DNA of 11,790 nucleotides from Oscillospiraceae bacterium. Its GTDB lineage: Bacteria; Bacillota; Clostridia; Oscillospirales; Oscillospiraceae. Each line of letters begins with the position of its first letter. Position 1 is the first letter of the stretch. Below, in pieces: positions 5,806-11,790 of this stretch. The stretch is taken from positions 1 through 11,790 of the forward strand of contig JAIEIQ010000307.1 in NCBI GenBank assembly GCA_029065305.1, in the 5' to 3' direction. Under the pieces are notes generated by a model, which worked only from the letters and a program-made list of their open reading frames with translations, did no database searches and was not told the DNA's origin. Made by a program: the position numbers and the translations under genes.

Positions 5806-6972
5806 TCAGCGCATATAGTCGATCAGCGACTCCGACAGAAGCTGGGTTCCGATTTTCAGCGCCGCGTTGTAGACGGTATAGTTGTACATGAGCTCCGTAA
5901 TCGCGTCCGCCTCGTCCACCTGTTCAATATTGTACCGCTCCTCCTGGAGGACGTCGGCCTGGTCCTCCAGCCGGGTCTGGTTGCTCTTGAGGAACTTGCT
6001 CTTGGTGTCGATGCTGGTGTGCTGGTTGCTCAGCTCCGAGACAGCGTCCTGAAGCTTGCGCAGCAGGCGGTCGGCGGTTTCCTCGTCTCCATCCGCCCAA
6101 GCCCCGCTCTCGGCGTCGCAGCGGGAGAGCACATCCCCCAGCTTCTTCATAATCATGACCACGTTCTTGGGGTCCCCGTCCTCATCCATGCCATACCCCA
6201 GTATATTGATGCCGGGCAGAGAGGTGTCAAAGGCGGTGCCCTTCACCACCTCGCCATCCTCATTCTCCTTTATGCCCATGCCCAGATCCACATAGGTGGT
6301 CTCCTTGGACATCTTCTCCAGCTTTTTCACGTCGGTCTGGTCCTTATAATACGCGGCCCAGGCCTTCTCATCTTCCGTCGCGTTGGCAAGCTCCTCCTCG
6401 GTGGGCTCCGGAATGCCGTAGGCATTCTCCTTCCAGCCAGGCTCCGGGCTGTTGAGGGGCCGTCCCACGGTTCCGGCGTTGACGTTCACCCCCCGGTAGT
6501 AGAGGGTCTTCATATCCTCGCTCCAGGTGAAGGGCGCGTTGAGCCCGTCCGCGCCGGAGAAGACGAAGTGCTCGCCGTACTTGGCGCCGTTTATGGTCTG
6601 GATGATGGACTCCGCCAGATCCTTCATCTCCTGGCCCAGGGGCTGGCGTCCGGACGCGGTGGAGTCCGTCTCGCCCCGGATGGCGGCCTCAATGCCGCCC
6701 AGGGACATCTTGTTCCGGGCGGTGTCCACGGCGGTCCAGGCCATGGAGAAGCGGCTGTAGGTGTCCTTGGTGTTTTTGAGATAGCTGTCGTTGTTGACCA
6801 TGGCCCGGCGCACACGCCACGCCTGCGCGGCCGCGGCGGGGTCCTCCGCAGCGCTGTGGAATTTGCGGCCGGTCTGCACCTTCAGGGCGGAATCGCTGAA
6901 CCTCTTGGTGCTGTTGCCCAGGTTGAACCGGTATGTGTTCATCATCATGTTGGTGGTGATGCGGAATCCCAT
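5806..6972 (-). CDS. flgL: Flagellar hook-associated protein 3 (FlgL)
   Basis: FlgL (HAP3) forms the second ring of the hook-filament junction, between FlgK and flagellin. The 388-residue product begins MGFRITTNMMMNTYRFNLGN and has the flagellin-like N-terminal helical domain (through about residue 65, including KVQTGRKFHSAAEDPAAAAQ) and the matching C-terminal helix (EADAITELMYNYTVYNAALK, about 354-373, then SESLIDYMR at the end). It is longer than the roughly 300-residue B. subtilis protein. The extra length is in an acidic central segment (about 185-290, rich in Glu and Asp), probably a surface domain. The ATG at 6972 has AAGGAGG 7 nt upstream. It follows flgK after 33 bases and precedes the DUF6470 gene by a structured 75-base gap. 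Confidence 0.95.
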   Translation of the reverse strand: MGFRITTNMMMNTYRFNLGNSTKRFSDSALKVQTGRKFHSAAEDPAAAAQAWRVRRAMVNNDSYLKNTKDTYSRFSMAWTAVDTARNKMSLGGIEAAIRGETDSTASGRQPLGQEMKDLAESIIQTINGAKYGEHFVFSGADGLNAPFTWSEDMKTLYYRGVNVNAGTVGRPLNSPEPGWKENAYGIPEPTEEELANATEDEKAWAAYYKDQTDVKKLEKMSKETTYVDLGMGIKENEDGEVVKGTAFDTSLPGINILGYGMDEDGDPKNVVMIMKKLGDVLSRCDAESGAWADGDEETADRLLRKLQDAVSELSNQHTSIDTKSKFLKSNQTRLEDQADVLQEERYNIEQVDEADAITELMYNYTVYNAALKIGTQLLSESLIDYMR

Positions 6973-7005
6973 ATCTGTGCCTCCTTAATTACAGTCTATG
7001 CTTCG

Positions 7006-8991
7006 TTAAACCGCCGTGCCGTTGATGAGCTTATCCAGCATGGAATCCAGGGTGGTCAGCAGGCGGCAGGCGGCGGAATAGGACTTGGAGAACTGGATCA
7101 TGCCGGTTGCCTCCTCGTTGAGATCCACGCCGGAGATGCTCTGCCGGCTGTTCTCCAGATCCAGCGCCTCGGTGCTGTAGCTGACATATTTCGCGTTGCT
7201 GACCTGACCGTCCGTGGCCAGGGTGCCTCCGATATTGTCGAAGATCTCCCGGAAGGTGCCTTCAAAAAACGCCTTGTCGCTCTTGGCGTCCCCCTGAACG
7301 TCCTGGGGCATATACGACATCTTCTTGTCATAGAGGGTAATAATGTGGTTGATATTGTCGTTGGCGGTGGTGTTCCCCTCCCCCTTCGGCAGCTTGCTCC
7401 GGAGCATCCGGGTGGTGGTATTCTGCCAGCCGGCGGAGACGGAGATGTTCTTGGCGGTGATGCCGGTGGGGTCGTTGCTGTCGCCGCTGTTGCTGAACAG
7501 AACGCCGCCGTTGTAGTAGTCGTAGTCCTCCTCCAGAACGCCCTGCTTCTTGAGCGCGTCCAGCAGCTCCACGCATTCGCCCTTCTCCCATCCAACCAGA
7601 TCGGCCTTATTGATGGGCTTCGGGCCGCCTGTCACATCAAACTGGATGACATTCCCGTCGGCATCCACAAAGTTTCCGTCCTTATCTGTGCGGTAAACCA
7701 CCGCCGGATCCATCTGGTTTGCCTCGTTCATCACAGAGGCGAACTTCTGCGCCAGACTGTCCAGTGCCCGGATGTAATAGGGGATGCCCCGCTTGCCGGA
7801 GGCCTCCGGGTCGCCGACAATATCATCCTCGCTGGCGAACACGCCCTCCTCCGTCAGCATCTCCCGGATGGCCTGGATCGCGCCGGACAGGGTTGTATCA
7901 TCCAGATTCACAGGGTCCGTGATCTCCTCGTCCTTCTCATTCCGCATATACCGGCCATTCTCGTCCTTCAGGGGCTGGAGCTGCATGAGATATTTCTCGT
8001 CGTTGTAGGTGTCGGCCAGCTCCAGGTCTTTCGTCGGGTCACCCTTTTCTGTTTTATACCAGACGTCATCCGTAGGTTGGTTTTGGTCGTCTAAATACTT
8101 TTTATTATTTGCCGGATCATTCGGGTCATAATTCGGATTCAAATTCTCCACCGGGTGCTGCCTTATCCCGATCTGGGTTCCAAACACGCCGTCCACCAGC
8201 TTGATGGGCTTGCCTTCCTCGTCCCTGCTGTCGGCCAGGGTGATGGTCAGCTTCTCCACCTCAGTATACTGATCCAGCCGCTCCATGGAGTACTCCACGT
8301 TGATGTGCATCAGCCGGGAGAGCTCGTCGATGGCCACGTTCCGGGCGTCCCGCAGCTCCAGGGCGCTGTCGCCGTAGATGCTGTGCTCCCGGATCTGCTT
8401 GTTCAGATCCCGGATTTCGGTGAGCAGGCTGTTGGCCGTGTTCAGCTCGTCCTTGAGCTTCCCCTCCTGCTTCTGGATCAGGCCCTCCACGTCCTTGGCG
8501 GCGGTATTGAGGAGCTGGCAGAGGATATCCGCCTCGGCGCGGACCAGCTCGTCGTAGTTGTCAATGCCGGTCCGGGTGCCCAGGTCCTCAATGGACTGGA
8601 AGAGCTCATGGAGCTGGTTGGTGATGATGCCGAAATCCTCGTCTCCCCGGGCCACCTCGTCAAAGGTAGCGCGCAGCTGATCCAAACCTTTCTGCCACGC
8701 CTCCACCTGGCCCAGCTGGGAGTTCTTGTCCCGGTAGCGGATATCCAGGAAGGGGTCCCGCAGCTGCGTGGTGCGCTCGCAGAGCACGCCGTAGCCCACG
8801 TCCACCATGAAGCTGTTGGCGTACTTGGCCTGGCCGGTGGCGTTGAGGCTCACCAGGTCCAGCCGCTGGCGGGTGTAGCCCTTGGTGTTGATATTGGCGA
8901 TGTTGTTTCCGGTGACGTTCAAAGAGCCCTGGGAGGCGTAAAGCGCCAGACGGGCGGTGGTAAAGGAACCAAAAGTGCCGATAACTGCCAT
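7006..8991 (-). CDS. flgK: Flagellar hook-associated protein 1 (FlgK)
   Basis: FlgK (HAP1) is the first junction protein on the hook tip. The 661-residue product has the rod/hook N-terminal signature NVTGNNIANINTKGYTRQ (25-42), long coiled-coil segments (about 85-250), and the typical C-terminal D0 region SGVDLNEEATGMIQFSKSYS followed by a helix ending in LINGTAV. It is longer than the 500-550 residues common in well-studied species. The additional sequence is an Asp/Asn/Pro-rich stretch in the middle (about 275-400), presumably a surface-exposed variable domain. Part of it (bases 8041-8150) is clearly AT-rich compared with the rest. The ATG at 8991 has AAGGAG 10 nt upstream. It lies 47 bases after flgN, its chaperone gene. 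Confidence 0.95.
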   Translation of the reverse strand: MAVIGTFGSFTTARLALYASQGSLNVTGNNIANINTKGYTRQRLDLVSLNATGQAKYANSFMVDVGYGVLCERTTQLRDPFLDIRYRDKNSQLGQVEAWQKGLDQLRATFDEVARGDEDFGIITNQLHELFQSIEDLGTRTGIDNYDELVRAEADILCQLLNTAAKDVEGLIQKQEGKLKDELNTANSLLTEIRDLNKQIREHSIYGDSALELRDARNVAIDELSRLMHINVEYSMERLDQYTEVEKLTITLADSRDEEGKPIKLVDGVFGTQIGIRQHPVENLNPNYDPNDPANNKKYLDDQNQPTDDVWYKTEKGDPTKDLELADTYNDEKYLMQLQPLKDENGRYMRNEKDEEITDPVNLDDTTLSGAIQAIREMLTEEGVFASEDDIVGDPEASGKRGIPYYIRALDSLAQKFASVMNEANQMDPAVVYRTDKDGNFVDADGNVIQFDVTGGPKPINKADLVGWEKGECVELLDALKKQGVLEEDYDYYNGGVLFSNSGDSNDPTGITAKNISVSAGWQNTTTRMLRSKLPKGEGNTTANDNINHIITLYDKKMSYMPQDVQGDAKSDKAFFEGTFREIFDNIGGTLATDGQVSNAKYVSYSTEALDLENSRQSISGVDLNEEATGMIQFSKSYSAACRLLTTLDSMLDKLINGTAV

Positions 8992-9038
8992 AAGATATAT
9001 TCTCCTTCACAAATAAGCCTAACTGTTAACCTTCTGTC

Positions 9039-9488
9039 TCACGCCCGGAAATCGGTCTGCCGGCGCGTCTCCATCTCCTTGGGGGGCTCCGCCTCCCGCT
9101 CGGCGCAGTAGAGCTCAATGGCCCGCAGGTTGACCTCCAGTGTATTGCGGGCCGCGCTGGAGGCCGCCTGGAACACCTCGTACTGCTGGCGCAGAGTATC
9201 GGCAACCCGCCGCGTCTCCACCTCCAGGCCCTCCGGGCTGTGCTCCACCAGATCCCGCAGGGGCACCCCCCGCAGTCCCAGCTGCTCGATCATTTTATCC
9301 CGCTTCTGGTCGATCCCCCGCAGGGACAGGCTGAGCACCTGCTCCCGCTTCATGCACTCGTCCACGCCGGCCACATCGCCCCGGCTGGCGGCGCCGGCCT
9401 TCTGCCGCTCCACCTCCGCGAGCTGTTCGACGGTCCCCGTCAGCTGGCGCAGCAGCTTCAAATAATCCGTCCACTGCGTCTGGGCCAT
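9039..9488 (-). CDS. flgN: FlgN-like export chaperone for FlgK/FlgL
   Basis: FlgN is a cytoplasmic chaperone that holds FlgK and FlgL in an export-ready state. The 149-residue product is of the right size and looks almost entirely helical, with heptad-like Leu/Val spacing (for example YLKLLRQLTGTVEQLAEVER near the start and a long helix around residues 90-130), no Cys-rich or membrane segments, and an Arg/Glu-rich C-terminus. FlgN proteins diverge in sequence, so identity rests on fold pattern plus position between flgM and flgK, the conserved arrangement in Gram-positive flagellates. Start choice: ATG at 9488 has GGAGG 7 nt upstream; an adjacent GTG at 9491 has poorer spacing. The start shares one base with the flgM stop (TGATG), implying translational coupling. 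Confidence 0.85.
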   Translation of the reverse strand: MAQTQWTDYLKLLRQLTGTVEQLAEVERQKAGAASRGDVAGVDECMKREQVLSLSLRGIDQKRDKMIEQLGLRGVPLRDLVEHSPEGLEVETRRVADTLRQQYEVFQAASSAARNTLEVNLRAIELYCAEREAEPPKEMETRRQTDFRA

Positions 9489-9796
9489 CACGCGTCCTCC
9501 TCCATCAGCAGCATCCTTGCCGCCGTCTCCCTGGGGTCAATGGGGTAGCTCCCGCTGCGCACCTGTCGGCGCAGCTCCTGGATCTTGCCGGTGGTGTTCG
9601 CCGTGCGCACCTGCTGGGAGAGGCGGGCCGCCAGCTCCCGGAAGCTGCCGCTCTCCTCCTGGCCGGGGGCCTGGGAGAGGGTGTAGCAGTCGTAGCGGCC
9701 TCCGCGCCGCTCCGAGCGCTCCGCGCCGCTCCGGCTCACCCGCCGGGCTGTATTCTTTTGGATGGGCGTAATGCCCTCTGTCCCTGTAATCAACAT
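9488..9796 (-). CDS. flgM: Anti-sigma-28 factor FlgM
   Basis: FlgM binds and inhibits the flagellar sigma factor (SigD/FliA) until the hook-basal body is finished, when it is exported. The 102-residue product has a disordered-looking, Arg/Ser/Gly-rich N-terminal half and the conserved C-terminal sigma-binding region KIQELRRQVRSGSYPIDPRE followed by a TAARML helix (71-96). Start choice: GGAGG (9809-9805) lies 8 nt before the ATG at 9796, giving a family-like MLITG beginning. An in-frame ATG at 9811 overlaps the base before this site and would add five residues (MEAIT); it has a weaker GGAG at 7 nt. First gene of the minus-strand block, one base overlapping flgN, and divergent from the PilZ gene. 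Its leader holds a strong GC hairpin and a possible CsrA site. Confidence 0.9.
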   Translation of the reverse strand: MLITGTEGITPIQKNTARRVSRSGAERSERRGGRYDCYTLSQAPGQEESGSFRELAARLSQQVRTANTTGKIQELRRQVRSGSYPIDPRETAARMLLMEEDA

Positions 9797-9814
9797 GGTT
9801 ATGGCCTCCATACT

Positions 9815-9842
9815 GCCGCTCCGGCGGGGCCGGGGCCGCGGC
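9815..9842 (-). promoter_or_regulatory. GC-rich stem-loop in the flgM leader
   Basis: Inner arms CCGGC (9821-9825) and GCCGG (9829-9833) pair around a 3-nt loop, and outer arms GCCGC (9815-9819) and GCGGC (9838-9842) extend the structure. It ends a few bases before the ribosome binding site of flgM, so it could influence translation initiation. No T run follows. Confidence 0.45.
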
Positions 9843-9860
9843 AACCCTATAAAATACCAA

Positions 9861-9871
9861 ATCCTTTGTAC
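9861..9871 (-). promoter_or_regulatory. Possible CsrA-binding sequence near the 5' end of the flgM transcript
   Basis: GTACAAAGGAT (9871-9861, minus strand) differs from the SELEX-derived CsrA consensus RUACARGGAUGU by one inserted A within the part covered. If transcription starts about 7 nt beyond the CCGATAG box at 9883-9877, this would be at or very near the RNA 5' end, roughly 65-75 nt before the start codon. The motif is visible; its function is inferred. Confidence 0.35.
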
Positions 9872-9876
9872 TATTT

Positions 9877-9884
9877 CTATCGGA
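9877..9884 (-). promoter_or_regulatory. Possible sigma-28-type -10 box for flgM
   Basis: TCCGATAG on the minus strand (9884-9877) resembles the sigma-28 -10 element (GCCGATAA / CCGATAT). No clear TAAA -35 exists at 15-16 nt (the sequence there is TTAT within a T-rich run). No convincing sigma-A promoter was found in the same stretch. Confidence 0.4.
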
Positions 9885-10008
9885 CCGCAAAACGAAAAAA
9901 TAACGAATGTGACAGATTTTTTTTGACGGAGCCCCCGCCGCGCCCAATATTCCCCATCCATCCCAGGATTTTTGGGGCGGCTCACCGGAAAGTTTTAAAA
10001 ATTTTGGA

Positions 10009-10037
10009 TTGCAAGGGGCCCCGCTATCCGATATAAT
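10009..10037 (+). promoter_or_regulatory. Predicted sigma-A promoter of the PilZ gene, overlapping a CCGATAT box
   Basis: TTGCAA (10009-10014), a 17-nt spacer and a perfect TATAAT (10032-10037) lie about 60 bases before the PilZ start. A CCGATAT (10028-10034), the B. subtilis sigma-D -10 sequence, overlaps the -10. No TAAA is at the right distance for sigma-28, so sigma-A use is more likely. The spacer contains the palindrome GGGGCCCC. Confidence 0.7.
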
Positions 10038-10094
10038 AGAGTAAGAGAACACACACCCCTTCCGGGGACGACAGATACGATGGAGGATTTTGGG

Positions 10095-10742
10095 ATGGCT
10101 ATTTTGGAAAACTGCATGAAAGCGGAGATATTTGATATTGTGGACAACACCCTGCTGTGCACATCCTACGTGTCCCAGGGGCCCATGGAGAGCATTCTGC
10201 TGGAGGTCCCCCGGACCATCGACTGGAAGGAGCACTCCATCTGCCGGGTGATCTTCTACGACCCCACGCTGGGGCGGCTGACCTGCCGGTGCAGCCTCTC
10301 CTCCCCTCTTATTCTGCCCGATCAGATGCTGTCCATCCGCTGTGAGATTGTCGAGAAGCTCAGCCAGGAGCAGCGGCGCAACGACGTGAAGGTGCCGGTG
10401 GGCACCCGGGTCCTGCTGCGCATCCCCCACCGGCCCGGGGACGCCCCCGTCCCGCCGGAGGGCTGGCCGGCCACCGTCATCAACATCAGCGCCGGCGGCG
10501 TATGCCTGCGCACGGACTTCGCGCTGGAGGAGGGGCGCACCTGCTCCTTTGTTTTCCCCGAGGCCAGCGGCGACATCCCCCTGACGGCCAAGGTCCTCTG
10601 GACCGCCGACGCCTCCACCCGCTCCTACCAGACGCTCTACGCCTACGGCTGTCAGTTTGTGGGACTGCCCTCCCGCTATGAGTCCCAGCTCCGGGGCTTC
10701 GTGTTCCGGGAGGAGCGGCGGCTGCGCAACAAGAAGGACTGA
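10095..10742 (+). CDS. PilZ-domain protein, YcgR/DgrA (MotI)-like
   Basis: PilZ proteins bind cyclic di-GMP; those of the YcgR/DgrA type act as a brake on the flagellar motor. The 215-residue product is close in length to B. subtilis DgrA/MotI and has the same plan: an N-terminal beta-rich domain (about 1-90) and a C-terminal PilZ domain (about 92-205). The linker motif is QRRNDVKVP (93-101), so the second Arg of the canonical RxxxR is Lys99; the second motif NISAGG (130-135) fits [D/N]xSxxG. Start choice: GGAGG lies 8 nt before the ATG at 10095; an in-frame ATG at 10080 overlaps that site. It is divergent from flgM, which supports a motility role, and is followed by a strong terminator. Confidence 0.85.
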   Translation: MAILENCMKAEIFDIVDNTLLCTSYVSQGPMESILLEVPRTIDWKEHSICRVIFYDPTLGRLTCRCSLSSPLILPDQMLSIRCEIVEKLSQEQRRNDVKVPVGTRVLLRIPHRPGDAPVPPEGWPATVINISAGGVCLRTDFALEEGRTCSFVFPEASGDIPLTAKVLWTADASTRSYQTLYAYGCQFVGLPSRYESQLRGFVFREERRLRNKKD

Positions 10743-10746
10743 GCTT

Positions 10747-10793
10747 AAAAAGGCCCGGCAGCGGAAGGATATCCGCTGCCGGGCTTTCCTTAT
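10747..10793. terminator. Bidirectional intrinsic terminator between the PilZ gene and feoB
   Basis: A perfect 13-bp stem (GCCCGGCAGCGGA, 10753-10765, with its complement at 10772-10784) encloses a 6-nt loop. It is flanked by AAAAA on the left and a T-rich TTTCCTTAT on the right, so it can stop transcripts from both convergent genes. It begins 4 bases after the PilZ stop and ends about 10 bases from the feoB stop. Confidence 0.92.
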
Positions 10794-10803
10794 ATCCCAT
10801 CCA

Positions 10804-11790
10804 TCACCCCAGCACCAGATGGACCCCCGCGCAGAGGACAGCCCCCGCCGCCGTGGGCAGCGCCACCGCCAGGGCGGTCCACTTCACGCTGCGGGTCTCC
10901 CTCCAGATGGTCAGGCAGGTGGTGCCGCAGGGGAAGTGGAAGAGCGTGAGCAGCAGGGCGCACACCGCTGTAACGGCGGTCCAGCCGTTGGCGGTGAGGA
11001 GCCCGTGGAGCTCCGCCAGGGAACTGTAGTCCGTCAGGGCGCCGGTGGAGAGATAGCCCATGAGGATGCAGGGCACCACAATCTCATTGGCGGGAAAGCC
11101 CAGCAGAAAGGCCAGGAGAATGATTCCGTCCAGCCCCAGCAGCTCCCCCAGGGGCTGGAGAAAGCCCGCCAGATGGAGCAGGATGCTCTGCTCCCCCACG
11201 GTGATGTTGGCGGCGCACCAGATGATCAGCCCCGCCGGGGCCGCTACCGCCACCGCCCGGCCCAGGACAAACAGGGTCCGGTCCAGAATGGAGCGGAGGA
11301 GCACCTGCCCCACCTGGGGGGCCCGGTAGGGGGGCAGCTCCAGGGAGAAGGAGGAGGGCATCCCCCTGAGCACCGTGGCGGAGAGAAGCCGGCTGGCCCA
11401 CAGGGTCATGGCCACCGCCAGGACGATACACCCCATCAGCAGCGCCGCCGAGGCCAGGGAGCTCCACAGCCCCGTCCCGGTGACGAAAAACATGGAGATC
11501 AGGGCGATGAGGGTGGGAAAGCGGCCGTTGCAGGGGACGAAGGCGTTGGTGAGGATGGCGATGAGCCGCTCCCGGGGGCTCTGGATGATCCGGCAGCCCA
11601 TGACGCCGCAGGCGTTGCACCCCAGCCCCATGCACATGGTCAGGGCCTGCCGCCCGTGGGCCCCGGACTTCTGGAAGAAGTGGTCCAGGTTGAAGGCCAC
11701 CCGGGGCAGATACCCCGCGTCCTCCAGGAGGGTGAAGAGGGGGAAGAAGATCGCCATGGGCGGCAGCATCACGGAGACCACCCCGGCCAC
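10804..11790 (-). CDS. feoB: Ferrous iron transport protein B, C-terminal part (runs off right edge)
   Basis: FeoB is the inner-membrane Fe(II) permease with an N-terminal GTPase. Only the last 329 or so codons are in the window; the G domain and first helices lie beyond 11790, so the true start is not visible. What remains is highly hydrophobic, with several transmembrane helices and both Gate-type regions. Signature segments are GYLPRVAF (26-33 of the visible part), the Cys-rich gate core CMGLGCNACGVMGCRII, the PCNGRFPTLI motif, LGFPANEIVVP, and the C-terminal FPCGTTCLTIWRET followed by VKW. These match clostridial FeoB. It is convergent with the PilZ gene and unrelated to the flagellar block. 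No FeoA is visible. The visible frame has no frameshift. Confidence 0.95.
   Translation of the reverse strand: MAGVVSVMLPPMAIFFPLFTLLEDAGYLPRVAFNLDHFFQKSGAHGRQALTMCMGLGCNACGVMGCRIIQSPRERLIAILTNAFVPCNGRFPTLIALISMFFVTGTGLWSSLASAALLMGCIVLAVAMTLWASRLLSATVLRGMPSSFSLELPPYRAPQVGQVLLRSILDRTLFVLGRAVAVAAPAGLIIWCAANITVGEQSILLHLAGFLQPLGELLGLDGIILLAFLLGFPANEIVVPCILMGYLSTGALTDYSSLAELHGLLTANGWTAVTAVCALLLTLFHFPCGTTCLTIWRETRSVKWTALAVALPTAAGAVLCAGVHLVLG

Noticed and set aside
5092..8094. A plus-strand open frame of about 1000 codons antisense to fliW, DUF6470, flgL and flgK
   Set aside because: It is antisense to four well-supported genes, its Leu/Gly/His/Val-rich composition is what complementary GC-rich codons give, and it shows no family motif or ribosome binding site of note.
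8155..9111. A plus-strand open frame of about 318 codons antisense to flgK and the end of flgN
   Set aside because: Antisense to the conserved ends of flgK, with composition typical of a shadow frame.
10056..10067. CCCC-TTCC-GGGG in the PilZ leader as a riboswitch element
   Set aside because: A 4-bp stem in a leader of about 50 nt is too small, and no known c-di-GMP riboswitch features (conserved tetraloop and receptor, three-way junction) are present.
10996..11790. Other open frames within feoB, on both strands
   Set aside because: They overlap a long, well-conserved FeoB frame and encode Gly/Pro/Arg/His-rich sequence without motifs.

Overview
This 11.8-kb window is almost entirely a flagellar assembly and regulation locus read on the minus strand (right to left), followed on the right by a c-di-GMP effector gene on the plus strand and the C-terminal part of an iron transporter on the minus strand. 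Gene order, strong AGGAGG-type ribosome binding sites, the FliW/CsrA pair, the DUF6470 (YviE-type) gene and the GC-rich coding sequence suggest a flagellated Gram-positive bacterium of the Clostridia, perhaps an Oscillospiraceae-like gut organism. The family-level placement is inference.

Reading in the direction of transcription, the first block (about 9796 down to 4407) is flgM-flgN-flgK-flgL-DUF6470-fliW-csrA. This is close to the Bacillus subtilis flgM to csrA order. It encodes the anti-sigma-28 factor, the export chaperone of the hook-filament junction proteins, the two junction proteins, and the FliW-CsrA switch that couples flagellin level to flagellin translation. No flagellin gene lies in the window. 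The genes are closely spaced, and flgM/flgN and fliW/csrA overlap.

The second block (4151 down to 1, continuing off the left edge) is flgB-flgC-fliE-fliF-fliG-fliH, the start of a classic fla/che operon (rod, MS ring, C-ring rotor, export regulator). A gap of about 255 bases between csrA and flgB carries a near-consensus sigma-A promoter (TTGCTT, 17-nt spacer, TATAAT) and, just upstream of it, a GCCGATAA box resembling a sigma-28 -10 element.

To the right, a YcgR/DgrA-like PilZ gene (10095-10742) diverges from flgM across a 298-base control region with a promoter for each side. A perfect 13-bp hairpin with A/T flanks separates the PilZ gene from the convergent feoB (ferrous iron permease; only the C-terminal membrane part is present).

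No tRNA, rRNA, CRISPR array, insertion sequence or other mobile element was seen, and no gene-free stretch exceeds 300 bases. The most interesting signals are regulatory: possible CsrA-binding sites in the flgM leader and in the flgL-DUF6470 gap, CCGATA boxes in all three control regions, and a PilZ protein with an altered ligand-binding motif. I did not find a wholly new system.
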